Shown: positions 11,259-23,394 of the stretch, in pieces | How the letters are laid out: every line of letters begins with the position of its first letter | Numbering within the stretch: the first letter of the stretch is position 1 | DNA from: Rhineura floridana | Lineage: Eukaryota; Chordata; Lepidosauria; Squamata; Rhineuridae | Assembly (NCBI RefSeq): GCF_030035675.1 | Contig: NC_084485.1 | Location: 97,422,838 to 97,486,837, forward strand | DNA: 64,000 nucleotides | Direction of reading: 5' to 3' | Position numbers and translations under genes: made by a program | The notes under the pieces: model-generated | The model's database searches: none | Told to the model about the DNA's origin: nothing | What the model saw: only the letters and a program-made list of their open reading frames with translations

Positions 11259-13175
11259 TTTATTTATTTATTTTATTTATTTGTTTGTTTGTTTTATTGC
11301 ATTTGTATAGCACCCCATAGCCGAAGCTGTCTGGGCGGTTTACAACAATTAAAAACATTAAAAACAAATATATAAATTTAAAAACACATTTTTTTAAAAA
11401 GCAATTTAAAAATACATGCTAAAATGCCTGGGAGAAGAGGAAAGTCTTGACCTGGTGCGGAAAAGATAACAGTGTTGGCGCCAGGTATACCTCATCACAG
11501 AGATCATTCCATAATTTGGGAGGCACCACTGAGAAGGCCCTCACCCTTCTTGCCAGCCTCCCAGCTTCCCTCGGAATAAGCACCCAGAGGACAGCCTTTG
11601 ATGTTGAGCATAGTGTATGGGTGGGTTCGTGTCGGGAGAGGCATTCCATCAAGAATTGTGGTCCTAAGCCATGTAAGGCTTTATAGGTTAAAATCAGCAC
11701 CTTGAATCGAGCTCGCAAACATACAGGCAGCCAATGCAAACAGGCCAAAATCAGTTTTATATGTTTGAACCATCTGGTCCCTGTTACCAATCTGGCCGCT
11801 GCATTTTGCACAAGCTGCAGCTTCCAAACCATCTTCAAAGGCAGCCCCACGTAGAGCGCATTGCAGTAATCTAACTTGGAGGTTACCAAAGCATGGACAA
11901 CTGAAGTCAGGTTATCCCTGTCCAGATAGGGGGTAGCTGGGCCACCAACCAAAGTTGGTAGAAGGCACTCCATGCCACTGAGGCTACGTGAGCCTCAAGT
12001 GACAGAGATGGTTCCGGGAGAACCCCCAAGCTACGAACCTGCTCCTTCAGGGGAAGTGCAACCCCGTCCAGGACAGGTTGAACATCCACCATCCGGTCAG
12101 AAGAACCACCCACTAGCAGCATCTCAGTCCTGTCTGGATTGAGACTCAGTTTATTAGCCCTCATCCAGTCCATTGTCGCAGCCAGGTACTGGTTCAGCAC
12201 ATTGACAGCCTCACCTGAAGAAGATGAAAAGGAGAAATAGAGTTGTGTGTCATCAGCGTACTGATTGCAACACACTCCAAAACTCTGGATGACCGCACCC
12301 AACGGTTTCATGTAGAAACCCATACTGGAGAATCCACGGGGCCGAGCAATGTTCCCCAAGCACCACCTTCTGGAACCAACCTGCCAAGTAGGAGTGGGAC
12401 CACTGCCATGCAGTCCCTCCCACTCCCAACTCAGCCGTTCACCCCAGAAAGATACCATGGTCGATGGTATCAAAAGCCGCTGATCAAGGAGAATCAACAG
12501 AGTCACATTCCCCCTGTCTCTCTCCCGACAGAGATCATCATACAGGGCGATAAAGGCTGTTTCCATGCCAAAACCAGGCCTGAAACCCAACTGAAATGGA
12601 TCCAGATAACTGGTGTCATCCAAGAGTGTCTGGAGCTGGCCTGCAACCACTCGTTCAAGGACCTTTCCCAGGAATGGAACATTTGCCACCAGCCTATAGT
12701 TATTAAGATTTTCTGGGTCCAGGGAGGGTCTCTTCAGAAGTGGTCTCACTACTGCCTCTTTCAGGTGGCCAGGGACCACCCCCTCTCACAGAGAGGCATT
12801 AATCACTTCCCTGACCCAGCCGGCTGTTCCATCCCTGCTAGCTTTTATTAGCCAAGAAGGGCAAGGATCTAGTACAGAAGGGGTTGCACAAACCTGTCCA
12901 AGCACTTGTCAACGTCCTCAAGCTGTACCAACTGAAACTCATCCAATAAATCAGGACAAGGCTGTGCTCTGGATACCTCACTTAATTCACCTGCTATAAC
13001 ACCAAAACTTGCCAAAGAATTCTGCAATTGGTGCAAACAGCGCCAAGGCCATGGGAATGGGGCTGCCTGCCACATTCCTGAGAAGATATTGTCAAGGCCA
13101 ACAATAAGGCAACAGGATAAATATAAGGGACAGGAACATTGTTTCTCAGAACTCAGTGGGACAGCGCTACACGTC
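11259..13175 (-). mobile_element. L2-type LINE, antisense, polymerase half
   Basis: From the 3' end inward: a TTTATT-rich tail and the antisense GTAAACCGCCCAGACAGCTT end; the C-terminal segment (ALVTSKLDYCNALYVGLP, LQLVQNAAARLVTGT, FKVLILTYKALHGLGPQF; 11419-11973); the palm with QYADDTQLYFSF (about 12251) and MRANKLSLNPDRTEMLLVGG; and the fingers (HLKEAVVRPLLKRPSLDPEN, 12779). Upstream FQLVQLEDVDKCLDRF (about 12930) aligns with the same region of the sense L2 at 26425. Several frame changes separate these parts, so the element is dead. The endonuclease is absent. Confidence 0.9.
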
Positions 13176-13772
13176 AACCAGCTCCAGGTTTAAGGGGTCC
13201 ATCCACTGCTGATCCAAGGAAGGGTTCTCCAGCAACTGAATGGATGTCAACAATGTCATTGTTGGCTGCGATTTGTTTCACTCTTTGACTTTCACCCTCT
13301 TTGGTGTGCTTAGTATCTCCGCATCCTAAAAGAAACTTTGCCCTTGGCAAAACAGGAGTGCAGCTAAACACTTGCAACATTATGGTTCTATTGCAATTAA
13401 CTGAATGAAAAGATTAATAACATGCTGCTTGAAGAACAAAAGGTGGAGGTTACTGGCAGGAAAGGTGGTAAACTATGCATGACTCAGCCTGATGCTATTT
13501 TTTTATAGGCTAAACTCCTGCTGCAGACCTGGTCTAAGCCAGGACTCACTCACTTAGGGAGCAATTTCTACACTCCTAGCAACAATGTACAGTTATTTGC
13601 AAGCCTGGATGAAAGTGTAACATGCCTAGTTCCAAACAATCCTTGAGATGCCTATAAAACAAATTTGGCAAAACTTACTCTGATTTCTCAGTCAAGTGTC
13701 ACGGCGGGGGGGGGGGAGAAGAGGGTGTATTAATTCCATATAAGAAACCTTGGTGTGGTCAGTGAGGAATAA
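13176..13772. other. Intergenic stretch with an 11-base G run
   Basis: A homopolymer of 11 G lies at 13706-13716. Nothing else was recognised; the 68-codon antisense frame at 13174-13380 is not supported as a gene. Confidence 0.45.
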
Positions 13773-14176
13773 GAATGGGAGGAAATTCAATTCAGTTTGA
13801 TTTAAAGCTGAATCTATCAAATATGCACTTTCCGAAATAATGTGAGAACTGAAGCACAACCTTCCTTTCAAATTCGCACTTATCCAAATTTTACTCTACA
13901 GTTCTTCAACTAAACATTATGAGAAAGTCTGCATGAAAATGAATACATTAATGAAAATAAAATTCAAAAATGCATTATGTTAAGAGAAAGTGCTTGCAAA
14001 AGTGTGCTCATTAGTCAAAGCTAAAATAAAATAAAAAATAAATAGCAGAAATTCACACAAATGCTGCAGAATTTCATGAGGAATGTTTTAAAAGAAGAAT
14101 CACAGATTGCTGCAGACCTGAATTTAAGACTGAGAAAGTGAGAAAACTGACACCGACAGATCCTCCCATCCCTAGT
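13773..14176. repeat. AT-rich interspersed repeat, copy 1 of 3
   Basis: About 400 bp shared in order with 17958-18370 and 22812-23200. Common landmarks are GAAATTCAATTCAGTTTG, CATTAATGAAAATAA, TGCTGAAGAATT-type text, GAACTTAAGACT-type text and a CCCATCC end. The outer ends are roughly inverse (ATGGGAGGA at the left, TCCTCCCAT at the right), so it may be a decayed inverted-repeat element. No coding content. Confidence 0.65.
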
Positions 14177-17100
14177 GAGGAGAGAGCTTAACCACAAGTC
14201 AACATACTCAAAGTCAAACCTTATTTCAGACAGCATGGTAGTAAAAAGCATCAGGGAGGAGCAGAGCTGCTCTATAGTCCACACCCATCGGAAGCAGAGT
14301 GACAATGGCCTTTTTCCATCCCACTGACAATCATGCGGCAACTTCCTTCATTCTAGGTGAAAAATAACATGGCCAGTGCATGTCTTTTACAGCCTGAAAG
14401 GAGTCAGGGATGCTATGTTGTCTCTTTATCCCAAGGTGAATCTTCCCTCTCCCTTGGACAGGAGGACCAGTAATTGGCACTGTAGGGCTAGGTAAGGAGC
14501 AAGCAAGATCAAGGTGGGAATACCTAGATGAGCACCTCTGCTTCAAATTGTTTCCCGATCCTACTTGGTGTGAAATTATTTATATATATTTTAATACTCT
14601 ACAAAAATATTTGAGTGTTTTTTGTCTTCACCACTGGCTGAGTGCTAAGTATAAGGGGTCAAATCAGCTGAAGGAATCTAAGTCTGAATTGGAAATAAAG
14701 ACTACACACATGTCCTAATCCCAGTCCCTCTTCTCTTATCCTCTATCAATACCGTCTGATTAACTTGCATTGTTCATATTCATCCATGTCCATAACGTGA
14801 CCCTAGTTAGCATTCACATCTGACTGTTTTATTATTTTAATTCATAATTTCTCTTTCACATCATGCAATAATACTCTCCAGGCAGCTCATTTGAAAGTGA
14901 TTACTGTACTCTATGGACTATAAAACCCACCTGGCCTTATTACACAACTGAAGGAATGCTGGGTTGGCAATTGCCCATAAATGCAATGCCCTATTGTGTC
15001 TAAACTCTTAATTATATTTTCTGTTTTAATGCTGTGGCTCAGGTAGCACAGAAAAACCATTCTCCCCAGGAACAGAATCTGAATTATTCCCCCCCCTCCC
15101 CACTTTTTGGCAAGTGCTTCTTTTCTAGCTTGTCAGCCAAATGTTCACTGACTTACTTGAAGAAAGGAAATTGCTAGATGCCACAGTGTAGGGCTAGTAG
15201 ATATGTTCTTGTTTTGGTAGGAGACTTTTTGTCACTGTGCCAGTTTTTTTAAATGTTTGATCTGTACTACACAATTGCCAATATTTCATTTTATTTCAGT
15301 TCATAGCACCTGCAAAGCCGCAATATCAGGGTGAAGGGATCATTTCATATCACTGGATGAGGTGGAAAAATTTTGTAGCCTCAAATAAGTTGTAAAAGTT
15401 TAGCAAAACTGCACTAATTTAGGTTGCCTAGGAAAAAAATCAGGCTGCAAAAACTCCCTGATTTGGGAGCACAGTTGTTACATTCAATTCTGATGTATCG
15501 AAAGGTGAGATTGCTGCATGAAATCTAGATACTTGTCTGGCTCCATCACCACTGTGAAGTTACATACTGATACACACATGCATGTATTTTAATTGATGGT
15601 TGACAGCTGAATATGTAAACTACTTCCATTGATGGGGAAAGCATTAGTAGATCTGAATGCTCTGTCTGTGGAGTTTGGCCTGTGATACCTGTGTCGTTCA
15701 TGTGGGTTACAACATGATGGTGCAGTCATCAAGTGATGAACACACATGTAAGATCCCATCTTAAGTTTTGCATCCTTACAATCATATCAGTATTCAACTA
15801 ATTGTATTCAACTAAGTCCTACTCAAAGTAGATTCACTGAAATTAATGAACCAAAGTTAGTCATGTCCATTAACTTCAATGGGTCTACTCTGAGTAGGAC
15901 TAGTCTTGGCTAATGTTGTCTTCTTTTTAATGATAATTTTGCCACTTCAGTAATGAAGATAAAGGTCATTAATCATTTAGTTTGTATCTTTAAAAAAATA
16001 GTAGCATTTTAATTACTAAAGTATTGATAGGTAACACAGGTTCACTTTATCATGCTTGTATCACACGACAGCCTGTGACACAATTCATCATTGTTTCCTT
16101 TGATAGATATGATACGCTACCAGATCATGCTCCAGTATCTCATTTTTTCATTTTTATCAAGAGCATTGAGACCCAGGACCAATATGCTACATCTGACTAT
16201 ATCCATTGATCGGTAGTTTGAATAGCAAAGAAATCGTGTCCAGTAGTTTGAACAGCAAAGAAATTGTGTCCACACAAGCTTTCACCACCCTTTAATTTCA
16301 GTCAAGCTTGCTGATAACAAAAGCCAGTCTCAGTACTGGTGGAAAACACTGACACACACAAAAACTGTACTTGAATCTAGTTCTAATACGTCCTCTGTTT
16401 GTGCCTTTGAGCAACCCACTGCAACCTTAATCTTCATCAAATTTATACATCAACTTGTACATCCAGTCTTCATGTGTAAAATGAGAAAACCAGCAACTTG
16501 CCTAATATGAAGGCAAACAAAGTGGGCTCAATATATCAATTCTATATCCATTTATCTGAGAGTAACCCTTGTTGAATTCAGTAGAACTTACATTTGAGTA
16601 GATACATATAGGCCTGTAAAGTCCTGCTGAAATCAATGGGACCTAAATTGATTATGACCCATTGGTCACAATGTCCCATTGATTTAATGGGAATTCAGCT
16701 TGACATTCTCTAGACTTCATTAATTAAGTTGGTTTATAAAACAAGCAACAAATGTCTTGCCAGAATGAAAGCACTATCCCCTACCTGGTCCTTTCGACGG
16801 TACTGCTAGTGGATAGGCAGGAGAGCAAAGGGTTAACAAATCTATACTTTGTTTTCTTTGGTCCATTTGTCATCCCAGTGTCAGCTTATACTCTGGTGTC
16901 TGTTTTCAAGCAAATGTAATTACAAAAGGAAAATAGGCTTGCCCATGTGAAGAATGGCACAACAAAGAAACAAATTAAGTTCCAGTAATTGTACTACATG
17001 ATGATTTCAATGTGTTCATTCAGAAGCTAAATACCATAACTATAAAGCTGTATTTTTCATCTTCCCATGGCCATCAAAGATGATTTCTTCTTTAATGCCA

Positions 17101-17957
17101 TTATTGTCTCTCTACCAAGCAGCTCCTTGGCACATGGTCATTACTTATTTATCTATATATCACCTTGTGCCACGTCAACACTCCATCAATATTCATAAGA
17201 ATTATCCCAGGCTCCTTTTCTCTTCCCTTTGTTTGCAGATCTTCCTTGGGACAGAGATCCTATAATCTATATCTCCTCTGGTAGCTTTTCCACCATTGCC
17301 TGCATAATTGAAAAGTCAATAACACACAATTTAGAAACCCATTTCACTTAATCTACTAGAGGTTGGTGCTGGCAGATTGTGAATGTCACACACTAATGGT
17401 GAGAAAAGGATTTTGCATAATTGTGAGCTCCAAACTAAGCAACATATTCCAAGCTTCCAAGACCTAATATGTGGCATTTCTATGGTGCTTAAAACATCAT
17501 TAATATATCCCTACCATTGCTAACTTCTTTCAAGACTCCTTATACAATTGAGCATCACCCTAACTGTTAGTAGTAACTAAGCTATAGCTTTTCTGGTACA
17601 TAGGAGAGCAACACTATAATGAGTGGTATTGACACACAGTAGTGTATCAATAGAAGAGGACCTCTCTATACTCAACCAAAAAGGCATAAATTACCCCTAG
17701 TGATGCATTAGTGGTAACAGATGATGGCTTAATATTTCCATTGTTACCTTTATTGCCATTTATAAAGGTAAAAATTAACTACCCTACAAATTTTTCACAG
17801 CCAACAAGACACACTACCCATGTCTTTCCACACCAGTGTTTGGTCATAAACACAGTACTTTTATAAGAGCAAAGTATGTAAACATAGACAGGTATATTCT
17901 GGGCAAGCTGAAGAAGCAGATTAAAGCCTCAAGCCTAAATTTTGAGGAGTATCCAAC
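14177..17957. other. Gene-poor AT-rich stretch
   Basis: 3.8 kb without a supportable gene. It contains a small palindromic repeat at 15808-15900 and related TTCAGTAGAACTTACATTTG / CAATGGG motif pieces at 16560-16700. All open frames are short and unpatterned. Confidence 0.5.
15808..15895. repeat. Small palindromic repeat (AGTCCTACTC...GAGTAGGACT)
   Basis: The left arm AGTCCTACTCAAAGTAGATT and the right arm ending CTACTCTGAGTAGGACTAGT are inverse copies over about 33 bases, with CCATTAACTTCAATGGG between. The arm motif (TACTC-GAGTA-...CAATGGG) recurs singly at about 16560-16690, 36040-36120, 48590-48660 and 58700-58920. No function can be assigned. Confidence 0.6.
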
Positions 17958-18370
17958 TAGGGTAGGGAGAAAATTCAGTTTGGTTTGTGTTTAAATGAGA
18001 GCCTACCTTATTCGCTTTTTCCAAAATCACACATGAATCAAAGCACAGCTATCTTTCAAAATACATATTCTTTGAATTTCATAATGCAGTTCTCCATCCA
18101 AAATAAAATTCATATTCTGGGGTAAAGTGTGCATACAAATATATGTATTAGTGAAAATAACACAAAATACATTGCATTAGGGGACATTGCTTGTAGAAAT
18201 GTGTATATTGGGCAAAAATGAATATATCAAGAGAAATATGCACTAAAATGCTGATAAATTTTTGTGAACACTTTTTAAAAAAATAATGCAAACTGATGCA
18301 GAAGTACACCAAATTGAACTTAAGATAGGAAAATGAGGAACTGAGAGAATTACAGATTCTTCCATCACTG
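17958..18370. repeat. AT-rich interspersed repeat, copy 2 of 3
   Basis: Same family as 13773-14176. Landmarks in order: AAATTCAGTTTGGTTTGTG, TATTAGTGAAAATAACAC, CACTAAAATGCTGATAAAT, TTGAACTTAAGATAGGAAAA and the end TTCTTCCATCA. Confidence 0.65.
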
Positions 18371-18432
18371 TGTCCATTGACTATGTCAGCTGGGGCTAAT
18401 GGGAGATGTAGGCTGGCTACCCCTGCTTTAAG
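18371..18432. repeat. hAT-like MITE, right half only
   Basis: TCAGCTGGGGCTAATGGGAG followed by GGCTGGCTACCCCTGC matches the right half of the MITE family at 11026. The left half is missing. Confidence 0.5.
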
Positions 18433-20625
18433 ACAATTCACTGCTTAATCCTGCTATAGTCAATGAGGTTGTGTCCATTGGTTTAAATCTGCTAAAGTTA
18501 CAAGGATGATCTTGTGTGTAGGGAATGGAATCTACTATTCTAAGATAGGAATCCATTTGTAGTAGGGCCCCTGCCACACTCAGGTAATCCTGCTGGATCA
18601 CATCCTATGGCTGAAATCGATTATGACTGCATGAATTCCAGAATTGTCTCAGAGACGTGAGATGCCCTTTTTCATTATGTGCCTTGACTCCTTAACAAGA
18701 GAAAATAACTTCAGTTGCCTTCCTCAGTGGAGTGCTTTCTTTCCCTGTATATGCATTATTTAATATGTAGTTGACCACTTCATAATTTCCTAGTCATATC
18801 TCAGATCAGCACTAAGAGAAGCATTAATGGTCACACACTTGCTGCTACTTTATCCCCCAAAGTTCTGGGTACTTACATTTTATAATCCAATTAATTATTT
18901 TAGTTTAGAGTAACTCCAATATTGCCCACGATGCTTCACCAGAAGAACAGGACAAATAAAATTCCCAATTACCCAGGACAATATAGCCCCTCTGTTTATA
19001 TATCATTATATAATATAAATGCTAGATTTTCATTAACTAAAAGCCCATTTGTTCTTAATGAGCTGTTAAAGACCAAGAGCAACATTCTGTTTTGACTGGT
19101 ACCAGCATCTTATTATCTAAGTGCCTGCAAAAATTACAGAAGAGCAAGAGATGAGAGCAGTACCAGCTCTCAAAGTTAGCACTTGTGTAGAGGTAGGATT
19201 GCCAGGTCCAGACCTTGTGTCCCTGTGCTCTTGGAAAACATAGAAGTTCTCACGGGATGTGTGCCTGGGAAGTACAAAAATGCTAAACACAGTATAAAAA
19301 TGTAGCATCATTGTTAGTGCATGCATTGGTTTACACACCTTGCTGAGGTTAATACCACTGGCATCATAGTGTTGTTTCTTATCATTAAATTAAACCATTT
19401 TGTTGTGAACTTAAAGGAACATAGGAGACTATCTTACACTTGATCAGAGTATTTATGCATCAACAGCCTAGTATTGTTTAGTGCTGTGCCAAAAAGTACT
19501 TTTGTTTTTAACCATGCTGCTTCAATTAATGAGAAAATAAATTGCTTTGCAATTATCAAAGAAGACAGAAAAAATTAGTGAAATTCTCATTAGTGGGTCA
19601 TGTTTTTGTTTTGATTTTTGCTATCAGAAATCACGGTGGCCAAGAGGTGATTGAGAGCATCCTTTCTTTTATTCCACAAATCATCAGTCTAGTAGCCTGC
19701 ACTGCAGCTTTTCCAGGATGGCCACACTTTAAAAAACTATGACATCCTAGACTGGGCTTTCCTGTAAGTACAGGAAGGCTGCCTTCTGTGTGTCAGACAA
19801 CTGTTCATTATTTTTTAAAAATGTTATTTTTAAAGAAAAAAATTCCAAAAATTTTATAGAATGGTAAAAAGAAGGATTTCCCATAAAAACAAGATCAGTG
19901 AGTACATTGATCTCAGGTGCTCAGCAGCCACCCTCCTTGGCTTCCCACACTTCATTTAAAACCATATTGAGCTCCCATGGTTTGTTTTCTGATTAGGAAG
20001 TACAAGCAGCCGGGGAGCCTGTCAGGAATTGTAGAAATGTTTAATGGAAGGAGGGGAAACACAGACAGTCACACACACAGCCACCTCACAACAATAAAGG
20101 GTGCCCAGTTCCATCCTCACTGAAATTCTAAAGCACCCTGCAAGAAGGTAAAAAATGGAATCCTCTTTTGCAGGTTAACTTCTGAGAAACTGGAGGACAG
20201 ATTTTGGTACAGTGCTAGGTCTCATGGAGAGTTGGGAAGGTAGGGATAACATTTGAGAAAATGCCGACAATGTGTAAGTTCAACCTTTTGTTACACCTCA
20301 GGGCTCCAGTGTCTTCTTGCCATCTTTCCTCTTCCTTCCTTCCTGAATGGACAATTGGGGTAGTTTTATCCCTCCAATATCCTGCTGAAGATTAGCCATT
20401 GTGTCACTTTCACAAACAAAGCTAAACTCAGTCCTGCACTGAAGGTCTTCAGTTGGAGATAGCTGGTAAGGCTCCATGAAGTCCATGCTGTTCATCTGCC
20501 AGGACCATAGAAAGAGAGACTGCTGATTCCAGATTCAGCACATAAGAGAAGTTAATTCCCTATGTCCATGGTAGGACAACTTCATACGTTAGAACAAACT
20601 TTTCTGCAGTTAACTGCAATGCCAT
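18433..20625. other. Gene-poor stretch
   Basis: Nothing recognised apart from an antisense SINE tail piece at about 19413-19480 (GGAACATAGGAGACTATCTT...). A 65-codon antisense frame at 20298-20495 is discussed among the findings. Confidence 0.45.
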
Positions 20626-20906
20626 GTAGCAGCAGAGGGCTTAATGGAGCTGTGCTGCTCCCTTGACCTCCATTCAGCTGAGTCACTGCAGCATATCGAG
20701 ACAGAGAGGGGGAGGGGTGTGGCGGCAGCGAGGTCGGTATGGTGCAAATACCCCCACAGAGTCAAGGCAGCACTTTTGCACCACAGCAACCTCATCACCG
20801 CCTCACCTCTCCCACTCTCCGTCCCAGTATGCTGCAGTGACTCTGCCAGATGTCTGGAGGTCAAATGAGCAGTGCAGCCCCACTGTGCCATCAAGCCGCT
20901 GACAGC
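20626..20906. repeat. About 280-bp inverted-repeat (foldback) element
   Basis: The left arm (20626-20750) and right arm (20778-20906) are imperfect inverse copies over about 110-120 bases. Left CTGAGTCACTGCAGCATATC pairs with right TATGCTGCAGTGACTCTGCC, and left CTCCCTTGACCTCC pairs with right GGAGGTCAAATGAG. The loop is about 30 bases. Most likely it is a non-autonomous DNA element; the overlapping short open frames on both strands are a by-product of the palindrome. Confidence 0.7.
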
Positions 20907-21270
20907 AAGTTCTGCATCTTTGGTTATTCTGTCAAATTAGTGAAACTACAGCTGGCATGGTTTGATCCATGGGGATCATATTTCACTCCACATCTCCTTC
21001 TTTGGCCAAGTTACAACAGAGTCCTCTTATTCTATATTCAGTAGGTGGTGAAAGTTAACCATTCGCTGGGCTATTCTATTGTAGGCTTAATTCTTGTGAC
21101 AAAGGTAGGGTGCATAGATGCTAGGTTAGATTTGTCCTTCTTATGACCTCTCCCCTCCAGAGTCCAAGGTACACAGAAGGCTAAGGATTCTCTTCAGGAC
21201 CCAGGATACATCATAATTGTCCACCCTGACTAACAGTGGCTCTCTGGCTTGGCAAGAACAGGTCTTTCTT
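20907..21270. other. Intergenic stretch, nothing recognised
   Basis: No gene or repeat family recognised. Confidence 0.4.
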
Positions 21271-21466
21271 TGGAATATGGGAAGCTGCAAAGCTGCCTTA
21301 TACTCCTATTGGTCTATCTAGCTCATTTTGTCTGCACTGACAGGCAGTGGTTCTCCCGCATTTTAGGCAGGAGGTCTTTTCAGCTGTACCTCGAGACACC
21401 AGAAATTGGACCTGGGACCTTTTGCAGGCAAAGCATGTGTTCCACTGCTGATCTACAGACCTTTCC
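21271..21466 (-). mobile_element. tRNA-derived SINE, antisense
   Basis: Reads tail to head: GGGAAGCTGC...CTGCCTTATA, CATCTAGCTC-like (CTATCTAGCTC), TCTGCACTGACAGGCAGTGG, GACCTGGGACCTTTTGCA and the decayed head CTGCTGATCTACAGACCTTT. Older and more diverged than the copy at 87. Confidence 0.8.
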
Positions 21467-21883
21467 AGTCACCTGTCACCTGGTTGATTTATCTGGAGAC
21501 TGTTATCTCAGCCATAGAGCTGCACTCGGAAGGTCCTAAGGTCTGTCTCCAGAGTTTCTGCTTAAAAGGTTCAAGTAACAGGTGATGGGAAAGGCATTTG
21601 GCAAAGATCCTGGAGATCGCTGCCAGAGTTCCTATTGGGCTAGGCTGATAGGAAGACTTTGACCTGCTCTAAAGCTATGTTCCCTTGTCCAGGCCAAAAG
21701 TTCCACAGCATCAAGAACTTCTTTGCTCGGTTAATATTATTTGAAACCATACTTAGGTTCACTAATGTATTATTCTGCTCCTCAGGCCTATAGCTGAAGT
21801 TCAATCTCAAATGAGACCTCTAAAAGGATCGAGTGAGAATGTGTTGTGTGAGGGTGTGCATGTACACTGTTTGTATCCGGGGT
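21467..21883. other. Intergenic stretch, nothing recognised
   Basis: No coding or repeat signal that I can support. Confidence 0.4.
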
Positions 21884-22013
21884 AACTAACGTGATGCCTG
21901 TCAGATGTGGAATACATCTGCCATCAGCCCTAGCCAGTGGGACCAATGGGAAGAGACAATGGGATTTGTAATCCACAACATCTGGAGGGCACCATGTTGG
22001 CTACCTCTGGTTT
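21884..22013. mobile_element. hAT-like MITE (same family as 11026)
   Basis: Left part GGGTAACTAACGTGATGCCT and CATCAGCCCTAGCCAG, right part CACAACATCTGGAGGGCACC and ATGTTGGCTACCTCTGG, in inverse orientation. Target duplication not clear. Confidence 0.65.
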
Positions 22014-22811
22014 ATAGATATATTTCTATAGTTTATCATACCAAAAGCAATGCAGTAATATTAATAATACAGGAAGACCTTTCTAGAAGAAAGATGCAGA
22101 CGGGAAACTAAGAAAGAATGTGTGTGCCCTACCCCCATTCATCTCTCCTATAACAACAAATCTAGGTGGCATCTGCTTTCCCTATTATTGTTCATGTTTG
22201 CCATCCTGACATGAAAAATAACAGAGTACATGCAAGGTTAGACACACATGTTATACTTCAGAAAATGTACCAGTAACCTTCTCTGCGCAGTAATTAGCTT
22301 TTTGTAACCTTTAACATTAGACAAAAATGCACATGTCTGGAGGGAAGGATAATCAAAGACACAGGACCCAAAGCAAAAAAGAATGAAGGCAGGCAGGCGA
22401 GTTTGTCTTAACACTCTTCAATCCTGATTCACACAGTAACAATTAATAATGATAATAAAATGTATCCAAGCAGAGCTTGTCAAATAATTCCACAGGGGAC
22501 TTAAGCTATCAGATCCTGTTAAAAGCAGCATTAAACACTCACCTTTTCCAACACTGACTTAACAATTAAAGCTCCACAGTATGTATGTAACATGTAAGGC
22601 AATGCAAATAAACCAAGATACTTGCAAGTAGCCAAATATAAATAAATGGAGAGAGTAACCGGTTTAGTGGTGAATTGGAAAGCAGTCCAATCTGTCAATA
22701 TATCTAGGATCAAAAGTTTCAGTTTAAGAGAAGAGTTAAAGCTCTCACTCTCAAAAAAGCACAGATATGGATATTCAAAACGGAAACAAAAACAGGCATA
22801 TTTACTTCTCT
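22014..22811. other. Intergenic stretch, nothing recognised
   Basis: AT-rich, no supportable gene; no repeat family recognised. Confidence 0.45.
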
Positions 22812-23200
22812 CTGAGGAAGAAATTCAATTCAGCTCACATTTAAAGGCAAACCAAATTAATTTGTACTTTCCAAAACAATACACAAATCAGTGCAACTCT
22901 CCATCCCAATAATGTGTACATAAATGCATACTTTGGTGTGCATAAAAATGCATATATTAATGAAAATAACATACAAAATTGTTTTATATTAAGGGAAATG
23001 ATTTGCAAAATAGTGTGTGCTAATCAAAACTGCATAGAAAATTGAATGCATTAGGAGAAATTTGCATTAAAATGCTGAAGAATTTGCATGAGAATTTTAA
23101 AAAAACCCTGCAAACTGATGCAAAAATGTGGGGAATAGAACTTAAGACTAGAAAAATGAGAAGCTGAGAGCAACTGAAGTTGACAGATTCACCCATCCTT
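22812..23200. repeat. AT-rich interspersed repeat, copy 3 of 3
   Basis: Landmarks GAAATTCAATTCAGCTCACA, ATTAATGAAAATAACATAC, CATTAAAATGCTGAAGAATT, GAACTTAAGACTAGAAAAAT and the end GACAGATTCACCCATCC. Best preserved of the three copies. Confidence 0.65.
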
Positions 23201-23394
23201 ACTTCACTTTGTCTATGCTACAATTCAATTTTCATCCCATTTTTTTGAAATTGGGACAGCTTGCAGACTTCACCTAAGAGATCTTCCACTCCAAATTTCA
23301 TGTTAAGCGTGTGTGTTGGGAATGGGGAAGATCTAAGGTTTAGAAGCAAAATATTGCTTAACAGTCAAGGGATGAAAGACTGGTCCTCTTATCG

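Noticed and set aside
12243-12851. 202-codon sense open frame
   Set aside because: It lies exactly antisense to the L2 polymerase on the minus strand and its text is the complement of recognised L2 motifs.
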